Assembly: GCA_013423325.1 (NCBI GenBank)
Contig: BLJB01000139.1
Coordinates: forward strand, 1-64,000
Source: Usnea hakonensis
Lineage: Eukaryota; Ascomycota; Lecanoromycetes; Lecanorales; Parmeliaceae
Direction of reading: 5' to 3'
Length of the DNA stretch: 64,000 nt
Below the pieces are notes generated by a model, which was given only the letters and a program-made list of their open reading frames with translations, had not been told where the DNA came from and did no database searches. A program made the translations under genes and the position numbers. Numbering within the stretch: position 1 is the first letter of the stretch; every line of letters starts with the position of its first letter. Positions 46,290 to 59,194 of this stretch are shown here, one piece after another.

Positions 46290-48198
46290 TCACTTGCCCT
46301 CATCTTGTCTCTCGGGTATCGCAGGAGCAGAGTCAATAGAAACGTCAACCTGCTCGCATAGGCTGCAACGCTCCAACTCGCCAAAAGACTCCTCTGGCAA
46401 CATCCCTCCTCCCGGAATGTGAATATTCACCTTCGCCTCCTGACAAACTCGCTTTAAGTCCCCGAGCCATGATGGATGCAGCCAATTCGGTTCGTTAGAT
46501 CTCCAACGGAGCTTTGAGTACGCCCTCATATCTTCAATGCAAAGTCCTGTCAGGAAGGCGAAATCACCATTTGGCGAAGATAGCTTGGCATTCACTAGGG
46601 ACACTAAGTGGTCGATAAGGCCCCCGAATTGATGCTCGAATATGATGATGTTGTTTAACCAACCATCAATTTTGAGCTTTTGCAGCGTTCTATGAGACTT
46701 TCAAAGTTAGCACATCATCTTGAGGGTACTAAATGCGCTGTGGGATTGATCGAAAATGATGATTTGATTCAACCTTCGCCTTCAACATTGACTATTATGT
46801 TGGAATGATCGAAGAAATGAACGCAAGAAGTTCCTTACGGTGGAAGAAATGCCGATAGCTCAATCCAAGTCACAATGCCGAAATCGGTTTTCTCTGCGTC
46901 TACATCGTACTCCGCTGTATACTCAATCTGCAAGGGTTTGTAATTAGACATATCTATTAATTGGCTTGCAGAGAGCATGATATGCGTGAGTTTCTCAAAG
47001 GGCTGTAACGAAGGTTGTGAAAGGACATCACTTGTCGTGAACCGGCCATCAAATGTCGTCAACCGGCCATCAAACTTTACGGTCTCAAGACTGTGTTTCG
47101 AATGCTCTAGAAGCGCCGAGACGATGATTCCGTCGTTGGAGACTCCGTTGATAGAGCGCAAAGAGTGCGTTGCACCAATGAAGCTGGCAATTGTCTTTGA
47201 GGCTAGCTCACAATCGTCGACTTTTCGGATTTTCGTATCAGCTCTTGGCTCTCCCTCATGGGCCTAGAAGGTTTAGATAACCTACAAGTCAGATTTTGGC
47301 AGGATGACCGGCCTACTTCCCATTCCCACACATATGGTGCGGGGTTTTCCGCATCCTCTTCTTCTTCACCATCCAAGTCAGAATCAGGATCATTCTCCTC
47401 TCTCATCAAGCACCTGAAATACAAGTCTTCAATGGCTGGTAGTAGGAACAAAGTTGCGAGAACACGATAATGCTGGTAGTACGCATCACTCGGGTGCCTT
47501 AGCTCAGTAATTTGCCCGACAAATACTGTCTTGATATTTTGAAAACATGGCCATTGGAGGCATGGAAGCGGTGCCAGCGCCCGGAGCGTAGAGGCCAATA
47601 ACCTAAATTGGTGTACCGATCCCCAATTCTCGTCCTGGACGAATGTGACTTTGTTCAGTCTTGGGGACAGGGCCATTAAGAGCACTTTCAAAATCTCGTC
47701 ACTTCCGGACTGCAGTCGTTGCATCCATTTATCTACCAGAGGGTCTTTGATACACAACAAGTCGGAAAGTATGCTACGGTAGCGCTTGAGCTCCTCGTCA
47801 GTATAGAGTGTAGCGTCAATATGTGAGCAATCGTAATGTTTCTCGGGCCAATTTAAAAACTCTAAGGAACCTCGATCAAAGTGAGGATTCCCATGGGAAA
47901 ATGTTGGGCTCTTCCATTCCTGAAATTTCTCTCTCAGCTCCCATATATCCAAGGAGCGAAGATACCATAGAATTTCCGGCTGGGAAAGGCTACTGCGCGA
48001 CAACAAGGGGATTGTCATCGGATTGCGATCATGGACCACACGGAGCTCTGACTGATACTTTCTGTGCGTTTGTAGAGCCTGTAAACTGCAACGTGAGAGA
48101 ACCCTGCATGTGCATGCCCAGTCGATGACAGTTTGGGGATGGATGAAGCCGGAGATTTTGCAAAATAATTCGTCAGGTAAAGACAAGAGGTCAGGCAT
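46290..48198 (-). CDS. F-box protein
   Basis: Three exons (48198-47317, 47263-46839, 46689-46290) give about 568 residues. The N-terminus MPDLLSLPDELFCKISGFI ... VIDWACTCRVLSRCSL is a clear F-box. The remainder is a long leucine-patterned region typical of fungal F-box proteins without obvious known repeats, with an acidic patch (DPDSDLDGEEEEDAEN) just before intron 1. A 21-nt tandem duplication encodes a doubled FDGR(L/F)TT. Substrate unknown; role in an SCF ligase inferred from the F-box. It was first read as several broken frames, but intron donors GTAGGC and GTAAGG restore one frame. Confidence 0.78.
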
Positions 48199-49299
48199 CT
48201 TTTCGATGGTGGTTGGATGTACGAAGCTGTAGTGACGTTATCTTAAATATGGACCGTCACTACAGAAGCATTAAGTCGTCGATTTCGCGTTGTGAATTTT
48301 TGTTTCTTCAGCTGGTCGAATTTTGTTGCTACCTGATGATCTCAGGCATCAGCCACTTCAACTGCGGGATTGGAGAAGACGCGTTCAATAATAGCAAAAT
48401 TTAGTTTGCAAAAGAGTAATTGACCTAGACAGAAGCCGAGCAGGCTGGTTCAAGGTTCTTGTTGGACCAGAGGACTGAAGCTCAGAAATCTTGATGGTTG
48501 AAGAAGTTAGAAGAAAATATGAAGCTCATCCGCTCACCGCTGTATAACCGTACCTTACTCTAGCATGATACTTTCGGCCGAGTAAGGACCAAGGCCGAAT
48601 CAAATCTTACCCCGAGCCGTGGAAAGCCAAACAACAATCCGGAGGACCTCAGACCGAAAGGATGTTACTACTGTTACTGGCTGATACAGCACAGTCAATC
48701 ATGAAGTACGAGTACCAAGGTAAGAACATTGGCAGACGCCCGTGCCAAGCCCCGCTAAGCCCTAAAAGGACGCCTTACTCTCTCCATCTTTCCAAGTAAG
48801 ACGTACTTTGGTACTCTCAAAGATACTCTCCAGCGGTGGACTGTCTTAATTTACTCATGTGGGTCACTACATATCATAGCAGTGAATTTCAGCAGCATGT
48901 GAAAACGCTACTAGATAGAGCTCATGAAATTGATTTGCTACTTATTGAGCGTTGCTGTTCATTGTGCTTGTCTATGATCATTCATGTGCCTTTTGGGTAC
49001 TTGAGCGATTCGGACTCATATTAATCACACTATTCAGTGTCAGCGGCAGCTCGTTTTGTGAGGTGGTTGCTGTAAGTTGTGTTATACATGTCAGAGAGAG
49101 ATTTCCGTCGCTCAATCGGATCGCATTCGACTAATCATGAAGACTGTCCAAAACAGACTATTTTCTGTTCCCCTTTTCTTTTAAACCTGATCATGTTTCC
49201 GAAGTGATCAGAGCACTGTCCATTTCATTGCTATTAGATTCTATCTAAGAACATCCATGAAACCCAACGAAACGAATGTTCTTCATACGGTAGCCTACT
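48199..49299. other. Intergenic region upstream of the F-box gene
   Basis: 1.1 kb between the F-box start and the NmrA-type gene's stop. It contains an 11-bp inverted repeat (listed) and a GTACGAGTACCAAGGTAAG-like motif near 48707. No gene recognised. Confidence 0.45.
48227..48265. promoter_or_regulatory. 11-bp inverted repeat with TGACGT core
   Basis: CTGTAGTGACG (48227-48237) and its exact reverse complement CGTCACTACAG (48255-48265) are separated by 17 bases, 29 bases upstream of the F-box ATG. The left arm runs into TGACGTTA, a CRE/ATF-like bZIP site. Such an element could be a binding site or RNA hairpin in the leader. Confidence 0.5.
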
Positions 49300-50437
49300 T
49301 CAACTACCCCAGCTAGAAGTTTTCGAGCGCTCAATCGCAGTCTTGGTCGCTTCGTCAATATTCTCCTTTGGTAGGTCAAGCAAAGCGTTAAGCGTGCCCT
49401 TGTTGTGCTCGAAGTCACCCGAGCCGTCGGGATAGAAGACTCGGGTATACATCATCTTGGCAAAGCCAATGCGTTTGCCTTCCTTCATTTCCTTGATACC
49501 GCTAGTGTACCGCTCCTGAGCCGGCTCTTTGTTAATGGTCCAGTCGTCTTTCTTAGTGCCAGTCACGCGAAGAGCAGACTCCAACATGTCTTTCTGGTTG
49601 ACGGTGAAGGAATTGATAAAAACGACTTTGTTCTTGAAGTTTTCAAGGCAAGCTTCTTTGTTCGAGCCCTCGGCCTTGATGGGGAGACTGAGAATAGCGG
49701 CAACAGCACGACCAACCTGGCAATCGTCAGTGACGAAAAGTGGTTTAACGACTGTAGATCTACCTGTGGCCACGTTGAGATAGAGATCTTGGTCTCACCC
49801 TCGTCAAAAAGAGTCACGGTGCGGTTGGCAAAGTCGAACCCAAAGGCCGCAGGAATGGCCAGACTCCACTCGTACCAGAATCCGGTAGGTACAGCAATGT
49901 AGGAACTCTTACCTAGATCTGCGATGGCCTTGCGAGTGGCCACTGCAAGCACAGCAGTCTGTGCTTAGCGAGTGGCTCACATAATGTATGAAGGAGACTG
50001 CTCACCCTTTGGCTGGAAAATAAAGACGTCTTTGATCAATGCTTCGTTCGTCGTGTCTGGGGACCATTCATTTGGGAGAATCCATCCTACGCCGGCCTCC
50101 CCAGCGGCGTTGATAAGCAGCATTTCGGCCTCTTTCGAAACGTGACCACTCAAAGTAATGACCAGGGCATCTTGGCCTCTGAGTGCCTCAACTAGTGTCT
50201 CCGGCTTGCTGTAATCGACCTTTTTGGATATCACACCTTCCGGCAATTTGCTCTGGCTGTCAGCCCGCGTGATTGCCGTAATGGTGTGCTTCCCAGTCTT
50301 AAGTAGGGATGCAGTCATGAAGCTGCCGCAGTTGCCACCGGCCTGCATTTATTAGTCGGTATGGGCGGTGCGGTTGATAGCATGTTGTTACGCACGCCAA
50401 CGATGGCAACCTTGGTGATGTAATTTGAGGTTGCCAT
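49300..50437 (-). CDS. NmrA-type NAD(P)-binding family protein
   Basis: Four exons (50437-50396, 50342-50006, 49942-49764, 49716-49300) give 324 residues. The N-terminal Rossmann motif is VAIVGAGGNCGSFM, with intron 1 inside it. VDYSKPETLVEALRGQDALV and WILPNEWSPDTTNEAL follow the pattern of NmrA/isoflavone-reductase-like proteins. ESALRVTGTKKDDWTI lies in the C-terminal half. Members include redox-sensing regulators and NAD(P)-dependent reductases; there is no clear catalytic Tyr-Lys pair, so either role is possible. ATG 50437 (MATSNYITK) was chosen as the only start giving the full Rossmann fold. Confidence 0.88.
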
Positions 50438-52515
50438 TGGAGAAGCCTGGTTGAGGTTGCGTTTGTATACTTTGAAATAGACAAGAAAATGGGACGACTC
50501 AGTTTGCGAAGTCGGGCTCTAGTCTCAAGTGTTGCAGACCTATATCATTTTGTTAGATTCATAAACAGCTTTTGGGGATATGTACGTGTTATATATGACG
50601 TCAGGAGTCAAATGAGACGGATTCTATATGGAAAGAAATGCACGGCACAGCGAGGAGCTATACTCTTTATGTGGTAGAATAAGTAAATTTTCTTTCGATG
50701 CATGTATATTCATCAAGCCGGGTACCTGATATAGAACACCCCTTAGAATGGTTTAGCATCATACATATCTGCCTATCGAAGATCATGACATTGATAGCTT
50801 CAATGGCCTTTTTCAGGCCTTTGCTACATACTTTATGAATATAGCCCAATATAGAGGATGGTTTCCCAGAAAAACCCAGCATGGCTTTTGTGCTGAAAGG
50901 ACATACTTTCGAATCGCCAGTATTAGATTTCTCATTAAGATTACTTACATCGTATGGTCTGTCGATAGCTTCCAATTTTCGTCAACTTGTTTCGGGTTAG
51001 AAGAGATAGACAACATTGAGCCATAGGAGCTTTACACCAGTCTACAGGGCCTTGGAGTTGCGGTCTTTCAATAGATAAAGCGAAGACTTGGAGAGGAATG
51101 GTAGCAGACCGCAAGGAAATAGCGAGGAGATGGTGTTGATAGCGAATATAGATGCCAATACAGCCGAAGCAATACATATGTTCTCTGGAACGGTATCTAA
51201 GCCGTAGCATCCTTCTACGTCACCTGCAGACGTAATAGAGATAGTTGCTATGCAGCACAAGATTTGCACCAAGTGATTCCTTGTAGGGTGTTGTGTTTGA
51301 AATAGCGTGAGTCGATCTCCCAAACGTTGGGCAACTTTCTCGTTACGTAGCAAGATCTGATACTGAAAAATGCCATACTTCTGTGATTGCCGTATTCGCA
51401 GCGATAGGGGCGATATTTCCGAGGTCGAGATGAAATCGAGAAACAACCCGCCTTGGACAAAAGCCTGGCAAGGACAGATGCCGTGTAGTTTGACCTTAAC
51501 CAAAGATAGGATCCACATCCTCGACGGGACGGCACTTATAGTCTTTTGCATTGTGCTGTCCGTATTGACCTTGCTATTCGTTCGCCCAAGCGGATTTTGA
51601 CCACAGCAGCTTCTCCCAGTAATGTAGACCTCCCATCACCGAGAAGTATGACTTATTCTTGGAAACAGCTCAGTATGTGGCCGAAATTTTTATCTGGGCT
51701 AGACGCATTTTCCACATTGGAGGCACATGCACCTTGCCATGGTGTGTCGAAGGTGCATAGCAAAAGGGGAGTCGGGCTTAGCTTAAGCAGCTCGAGGATA
51801 GCGAAAGATTGACTGTATTAATGCCATCTAAAGACGTGCCTATCACCAACATCAGCCAGCAAGCCTCACAACAATTGATAACAGTCACCTTAATTCGTGC
51901 TGTTCATCCTCATCGATTCATTGCGGCTGGATGTCGACATCACGGTGTCCTCAATCCTTTTCAATAGATCTCTACGGTAACCGGAGTCTGCATAGTAAGG
52001 TAGTGTCCGCTCTCGCTGTAATGCATGCTGTCGGCTGTAATTTTGTGTGGGCTTTCGGTGCAGCGCTATGGCGCACGGTGGTACCCAGCTGGCTGCGGAC
52101 TGCTGCTTTGTATTTTCAGACGTGTGATTACCAGGAGGGCTGCAATATCTTCAGGGACCGCGCGAAGGAACGTTGAGATAGTGAATGGGCTTTGTCGGAT
52201 GAGGTTGATGTCACTACAATAATTTAGCCTTGCACCAGGGACCTCGGGAGAAGTTTCTTTTCACCAATAGTGATTCTGCTACAAGGTATTAAGCTACAGC
52301 TTAAGTATACAAAGGGAGAGCCAGGCATGCTATCACTTAATAACGGTTCACGAAGCTGCAATTGAGTATCTTTTATTGGCAAAATTTACTTGCGGGGACT
52401 ATAGACACTATACGAAAACCACTCGCCAGACTCCTTGACTCTGGCTGAAGACTCCCTTCATTCGCTAGATACACGCAGGAAGTGCCCAGAAAGATCCGCT
52501 ACAATATTCCTTTGT
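50438..52515. other. 2.1-kb intergenic region
   Basis: Upstream of the NmrA-type gene and downstream of the bZIP gene. A 169-codon minus-strand frame (51551-51042), listed separately, is the only candidate. The rest is unremarkable AT-rich sequence. Confidence 0.45.
51042..51551 (-). CDS. Unrecognised ORF (169 residues)
   Basis: ATG-initiated frame with two hydrophobic stretches (VQILCCIATISITS and ICIASAVLASIFAINTISS) that could be membrane segments. No family recognised and no intron evidence; neighbouring frames to 50667 also look weak. It could be a lineage-specific gene, a remnant or chance. Confidence 0.22.
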   Translation of the reverse strand: MQKTISAVPSRMWILSLVKVKLHGICPCQAFVQGGLFLDFISTSEISPLSLRIRQSQKYGIFQYQILLRNEKVAQRLGDRLTLFQTQHPTRNHLVQILCCIATISITSAGDVEGCYGLDTVPENICIASAVLASIFAINTISSLFPCGLLPFLSKSSLYLLKDRNSKAL

Positions 52516-54130
52516 TCATAACGCGCAAGACGCCAAAGATCGATTCACAGCATTCCAGAATATGTTCTCGTCTAATACCGCGCCAAATCTAGGAGACATG
52601 TCAGCTAAAACGGTACCGGATGTGATGCTATGTTATCTTCCGAGGGGCCACATACCCTTGACAACTGACCACTGCACTAAGCTCTCGCTTCAAGTTCTCA
52701 ATCTGATCCCGGCCAAGCTTCCAGAAGTCTGGATGACTGTGCAGTCGATGCCATGCCTCCACCGGCGTGATCTCTCCTTCGAGATTGATGCTCGATGATA
52801 GGTTAAGCAACTCCTTGATGATTGCGCCACTTGTCGTCCATGTAGAATTGAACTGCGGAGGACCAGGCGATCGAGCGATCAATGGCGTCGAGGCCATCAT
52901 CATATGGTTGGCTGGATCAGGAGAAATAGGGTCTTGGTATGGGAGATGTGGCATGCATGGATGTTCTAGCGCGAGGACGAAATCGATGGCCGTCTCTATC
53001 GTGTCCACGAGGGCGGTAGCCTTGGCTACCGCTGGAGGTCGGTTCCTCGAGCTTGATGACGAGAGGTTCATTGTGTTCAGAGAGAAGTCTTGTGGCAGGC
53101 TTCAGCCAGATTCAATTCATATGGTAAGGAGTGGACCACCAACCATTGGGAAGGTCTGGTGCAGACTGAAGAACGTTGTTATACTGCTGATGCCCTTGAT
53201 AAGCTGATGACAGAGGGTAGCTTTGGTTTGTGTAGTCTGTTCCTTGGCTACTTGGTTCATGACGCTGCGGAAATTTGACGTGCAGGCGTGCATGATCAAG
53301 GTCGTCGTTGGAGTATGAGACTGTCGTCGGCATGTCAAACTCTGGCAACGGACGGTTGTGCGGAGAGGATGTTTCCGTGTCTTCTATACCCTCGGGAAGT
53401 GGAATGTCAAATGGGATGATGGTGGTTTTCAAAATCTCAATTTGGTTTTGAAGTTTGTCTCGTTCTTGCATCAAATTGTTCTCAGACTCCCGAAGGCGGA
53501 CGACTTCGGTTTCAAGAGTCTTGATGTAATTCTGCGTCCTTTGACGATGAGTGCTGCGTTATCTGTGAGTAATCATGGATTTGATGGTGAAGGAATATGA
53601 TTCACGGAGAACAGGAAGAGATAAATGTTGGTACGGGGATTTGTGTAGAATCAAAAAAAGACATACCGTTGTGCATGGCGCACTTGCTCTCTCCTTTTAC
53701 TTGGCGCTGCTGGACCAGAACCAGTGGCAGCTGTCGATCCTGCGGAAGGAAATCGAATGTTAGCCTAATCTTGCTGCCATCTAAGGAAGTCGTTCAATAT
53801 CGCCATGAACCAAGTTCAAAGCAAGCGCCGATTATAGCGTCTTGACGAAAGACACTGAAGACATGATTTGCAATCTGTGTGGCACAAATATATTCCCGAA
53901 AATGGGCAGTTGGAAAAGACAGGTGGAAACGGCAATTGGATACTCGCAGGTGAATGGCTTTACGTAAGTAACGTACCGGCAGGTCTAGTAGTAGGTTGTA
54001 AGAAAGTCAAGGAGTTGGTGCCCAAAGTACGTCTTGCCCGTTTCCATAGAGAATCATTGCCCTCGCGCCTCGGTTTCTCTGGAGGTGAGTTTGAGGCCGA
54101 GGCCTCATCAGACGGAGAAGCTTGAGACAT
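52516..54130 (-). CDS. bZIP transcription factor
   Basis: Five exons (54130-54031, 53739-53667, 53553-53144, 53088-52656, 52588-52516) give about 362 residues with phase kept throughout. The basic region and leucine zipper run KRREQVRHAQRTHRQR, then TQNYIKTLETEVVRLRE and SENNLMQERDKLQNQIEIL. Introns sit just before and inside the basic region. The C-terminal part is conserved-looking (ATALVDTIETAIDFVLALEH, EAWHRLHSHPDFWKLG) and the last exon ends GFGAVLDENIFWNAV. The sequence around the Cys residues (EHPCMPHLP, VSCQGFG) could be redox-related, as in Yap/AP-1 factors. The exact subfamily is uncertain. Confidence 0.88.
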
Positions 54131-57100
54131 TTTGGGGGAGGGAGGAGGCGAAGTAACTTGATGGGGTGGTCCTGAGAGAGAGAGTAACCCGGTCGAGCAA
54201 CAAGATTATATCAATTGTTCGATCTGGCCTCAGACGGCGGAAAGGTTGCGGTAGGATTGGCTCGGTTGGGTAATGGAGGTTGACAGATGCGGAGAGTCAA
54301 GTCATCCTCTGTTGGAGAGCGGGGTGTCATGTTGCTTTTCGTATAGCTGAGGTGACAGAATTGAAGTTGTTTTTGTATTCACACGTTTAAAGGCGCAACT
54401 AAAGGCTGAGAGATTCCATAATCATCGTAATCAAGCCCTGCATGAATTCCCGGGGGGCTGAAGGGCACTAGAGCCCCTAGCGTCAGCCTAACACAAAGGG
54501 TTGCTCCGGGGGCCCCGTACTTTGCTTGCCTCGGCCAATTGAAGGCTCCGACGCTGAGGGATTGACGGGGAGTACAACGTATGCTAATTGGTAGCGTGAC
54601 AAAAGTGTTATTACGGAGCACAGCCTACCTTACCTTACCTTATTAGTATATTAGTATTCAGGTACCTCTATAAAGACCTCAACCAGCACCAAAAATATAA
54701 TCTCCCTCACCGCCCGAGCCGATACTTAATCGCTTAAGCATTCAGAGTGTTTTTGATTTTTGATTACGGACGCCTCCAACGTCTTCTAAGATGCTCTTCC
54801 CAATGTACTGACACTGCATTACTTGTAGCCTAGCATTGTTCAAGCTACCACCGTGACTGATCGACATCGCGGACGACTTCTCTCCGAACGTCATCATACC
54901 TCAACTGGAGTATCAAGATGCGACCAAACGTTGGGCCCATCTAGACCTTCGGAAGCATTTCCTTTCCGAACCTCGAGGGTATTTTGTCAGCAAACATCCT
55001 AGGATTGAAAGATCGGTGTGATGAAACGAATGCATTATATCTATGCAAGGCTACGGAAGCCTCGTAACTTGTTGACGTCTCGCGTCGCCAGGTTACTCCG
55101 GGTACTGACACCGCTCCACAGCGTATGCTAAACTTAGAGCAATGCATTGTACTACTTGGAGGTATCAATGTTATTGCTGTTTCTACGCTACGACCCCAAT
55201 TCCTCCGGAACCGAAGCCCATTTGTCCAGCGTTTTACAAAGCCGCTTGCAACGTACACCTCGTTGTAATCTAGGTCAATTGTTGAAGCTGCAATACTCTT
55301 ATGCACAGCCAAACCTGAGGGCTGAAGGCTAGTGCCTTTTTCACTAAAACCCGTGCCTAGATGTGGTACCCAATGTGCGGCATGAAAATCTGTGATCCGT
55401 CGCAGTTCATGCTTATGGATCTTGCGGTTTAAGTATTGCTTGGACTGACTGGCAATTATGGCTCTTTATATCTCAAGACGCTCTGTATCTGGCTGAGTCT
55501 CCAGAAGGAAACATGTTTGCTTTGAGTGAAGAGCGTTTATACCTTACTCGTATGCATCTAACATCGGGTGGGATATGCGAATTGGAAACGCCATGACCAA
55601 TCACATAGTACGATCATGAGATATTTAAGATAGACTTTATAAAGTGTAAGATAGGATTTTTTAGGCTTCAAGGAATATATGAAGTTGAAATTGACGCAAT
55701 TGAGAGAGATACAAGGGATGTAGGTAGAAAATCTCAAGACAAATTCAGCCCTAAAACAACCCTAAGGATACAGATGAGTACCTTCCAATATGCTCTGAGG
55801 GTGAACCACTTGGATTACCATGGATGAGAAATTACACTATATTGACGGCGACCAAAATTCTGGATAAAAGACTTCGAAACCACTCAGAGCCTTTCCTGAT
55901 TCCGCTCTCCTTGCGCCATCACGATGCGGTCAGTAGTCTAGACGCAAACCACTTCCAGACATCATCACTCAAAAGACTAACACCGACACAGTTCACGTTA
56001 GGGAACAAAGCTTCAAATCCTTAGGACCAAGGAGTCTTTCATCGTCACTCTTCAAAATCCTTCCTTACGCGCAAATATCAGCACCAATCCGTTCTCAACA
56101 CAGAACGATAGCCTTGATCTGTTTCCGCTCATGAGTTTATACCGCTGATGCGTCATTCGTACGATGTTGGGGTATGAGCGATTACGCTCGGGACTACAAA
56201 CTAGGAAGGGATGCGGCCGGCGACACGTCGTGAGGCCCGAATACACCAAGGTCGTGGAGTAGCCGCTTCTATTTGATCTCAGTCAAAGTGAGCCTGGTAC
56301 GACGGCAACGGGATATCATGACAGTCGAGAGTACAAGCATGGTCTGAGTCCGCCGTAAGACCCTATGGTGCTGGGGTATGGCACTGCAGAATGCAACTGG
56401 AATGTACTGAGTGAGCTTGCTAAAAGGGCAAAAGCACGGCAAATAGTGAGCCTGCTACAACGGCAAATCGCCCAATAAAATAGAGCATACTACCGAATGG
56501 GGCATTCGAATTGTGTCGATGTATTGATGGCAAGAGCTTGGGAGAGCTTTGGCAACTAATGGAAAGTCGAAGCATACAAGATTCGTAAATGGCTATGATT
56601 CTACAGATAGACATTTAGGGGACATACGGGCTTGGAGGCGTAAGGCAAGGGTTATGTGTGTATCCAATGGTTTATTGGAGATGGGAGCAATACCTCCAAG
56701 TGTGTCAAGGCCTTCGTGCTACTAATCGTCCCCCCCGGGTACTACTCGCCCAAGGAAGACGATCAGGCCTTGTCATGGGGTACACCTATTGCCACCAACG
56801 TACTCCTTCTTTCTGTCTTACGTCCAAGTCCCCATTGCGAACTACCGATCGAACACATGGTCCGTATTCAGAAGGAATTAAGGAAGTTGCAGGTCATTGG
56901 CAAGTCTCTAGAGTTTACGGGGTATTTCATGAACATTTCCGCAAGGATAGTACGTTTCAGCCCGAGATCTCAACCCTGCTATCCGCACGGTCCGCAAGAT
57001 CAGTACATTAACATACCTTAGGTACCTTACCATTTACCTTAGCAACCTTCAATCTGTTTTGCGATTTGACAAACACACGTGCTAACTACCTTAGGAAGTT

Positions 57101-57530
57101 ACATCTGCGAATTCGACTGAAAATGCTGTAAGAAGCGCACTTTTGCTAATAACGCAGAATGTAATCTCAACTTGCCAACAACACGATCTCGGCTTGTTTC
57201 GCCAGATCAGGGAATCGCATGTTCTGCAGCAATCAATCAAGTTCAAAGAGCAGAAGTAGTAGCGATCTACCATGATGTCAATCACTATAAGAGATACCTT
57301 ATCCCATTGGACAGGTATATGCTTTACCCGCTAATACTGCACTTACTGATGACCGAGCCCATGCGGCAGTCTACTCTACCCCCAATGGGTAGCCCTCTGA
57401 CCCAACGGAGGCGACTGCATACCTTGTGTGAGTCGTGACGCAACATAGCCAATGATAAAAATCAGCATGCTGCATCTGTCCATTCTTGTCTGCTACCACC
57501 GTCCCATCTCCGTGGACTGATCGGCGCATT
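54131..57530. other. 3.4-kb region without a recognisable gene
   Basis: The largest gap in the window. It has several TACCTTACC/GGTACCTTA motifs (54626-54642, 57013-57042) and mixed AT-rich sequence. Two overlapping 120-codon plus-strand frames at 56656-57021 show no protein-like conservation. No repeat family, transposon end or RNA gene was seen. Confidence 0.5.
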
Positions 57531-59194
57531 ATGGCTGCTCACAACAAAGATCCACAGCTACTCACTCTGGTGGAGGACATCAAACTTGCAATCGAGAGTG
57601 ATGATGCCAGCAATGCGGGTACACGACCCGGTCTGTTGAAGAAAATTACCAATCTAAGAGATGCTGTCGAAGCTCCACAAGACTCCCTTCTGCGATTATG
57701 TGCCCAGGTGAGCTATTCTCTCAAGCTTGGTGCGTTTGGAAGCCACAGCCCTGATGGAATTGATATTAGCCCTTGCAAAACGCCTCACTGAGGGTAGCTG
57801 TGGAATTGGGCTTGCCCGAGATCATTTCTACGGCAAGCGGGCCGAATCATGAGATGGGTGTCAGTCTCAAGCAACTAGCTGCGGAGTCACACGGCGATCC
57901 AAATCTGATTGGTATGCATCCGCCCACTCGCTTTGTAATAATCATGCACTTCGCGCAGCGCTGACTCAGAAATCCAACAAGCACGTCTCATGAGGGTCCT
58001 GACAGCCAGTGGCGTATTCGTTGAGGTCGGATTCGAACGCTACAGGTCCAGCCCGTTGAATGAGGTGATAGTGCAACAGGGGTATAACGCTGGTGTCAAG
58101 TTTCAGTGAGTCTTTCCTGAATTGTACAACAAACAGCACAGTTGACGGTCCACACAAGCTTTGACGTCGAGCTTCCCACGATTTTGAATCTCGTTCCATG
58201 CTTGAGGAAGCATGAATTCCAAAGTCCAGCAAATACGTCGCAATCGGCCTTCGATTATACATTTGGGTCTTCTTTTTTCGACTGGATGAAAGAGAATCCA
58301 GCGATACTTCGCTCTTATGACTTATATATGGCTGGACGCCGAGTTGGAAAACCGTCCTGGCTAGATTTCTACCCCATAGAGGAACGTCTTCTACAGGGTA
58401 CGAGCAAGGACATTGGCATCTTGATGGTTGACATTGGAGGCGGTCAGGGTCATGAGCTCAAGAATTTGAGCGATAAGTACGGTGACAAAGGTCTATCAGG
58501 GCGGTTGATACTACAAGATATGGTGGCACCCAACCGAGAAGTTTGTGATAGTGCCTTTGAATACATGGTCCATAACTTCTTCGAACCACAGCCAATCAAA
58601 GGTAGAGTTGCCCTCACCACCGGCCAAGGCTGGACTCCTTGAGTGAAGAATAAGCCCAACTCGAAAGTTCAGTAATTGCTGACCGTAAATGTCGATGAAG
58701 GTGCTCGGGTCTATCACCTCCGGGCAATTCTCCACGACTGGCCCAACCCCATATGTCGTATAATTCTCTCCCGCATCGCCAACGCCATGACGCCAAATTA
58801 CTCGAAGCTCATCATCCGAGAATTCATCCTTCCCGATACTGATGTGCCTCTCTACGCCGCTTGTACAGACATTCGAATGATGCTGTTACATGCTGGAATG
58901 GAGGTATGTAGTTTTTGGAGCTGATTTCTCCGTCTTTTGGCAAAGATTCCACTTGCAAGACATCTTTTGGAGGGCAAGAACAACTTCCTGTCCCCAAAAT
59001 TTGTCCTGCAACCACATCTCCTACTTGAAAGAGCAACGCTGACACTCGACACTGCGTAGAGAACGGAGAGCCAATGGAAAGAGCTCCTAAGTGATGTTGG
59101 GCTGGAGCTAGAAGGGTTCTGGACTGTGGAAAGGGGTGGAGAAGGTGTCATTGAGGCTATGAGGAAACCTGGATGCCCAAAATACGTTGAATGA
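57531..59194 (+). CDS. COMT-type S-adenosylmethionine-dependent O-methyltransferase
   Basis: Six exons (57531-57707, 57770-57911, 57982-58064, 58142-58601, 58701-58903, 59060-59194) give about 399 residues, normal for the family. The N-terminal dimerisation part (PLQNASLRVAVELGLPEII, RLMRVLTASGVFVEV) leads to the SAM motif LMVDIGGGQGHEL near residue 230 and later LQDMV. The catalytic region is ARVYHLRAILHDWPN with His before Asp-Trp, then IIREFILPDTD and ESQWKELLSDVGLELEGFWTV. It methylates hydroxyl groups of small molecules, usually phenolics or secondary metabolites; substrate unknown. It first appeared frameshifted at 58064, but the GTGATA donor and the 58141 acceptor keep frame, so it looks intact. 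Confidence 0.9.

Noticed and set aside
58050..58145. Frameshift in the O-methyltransferase
   Set aside because: Splicing from GTGATA (58065) to CAG before 58142 keeps phase 0, and the protein is of normal length.
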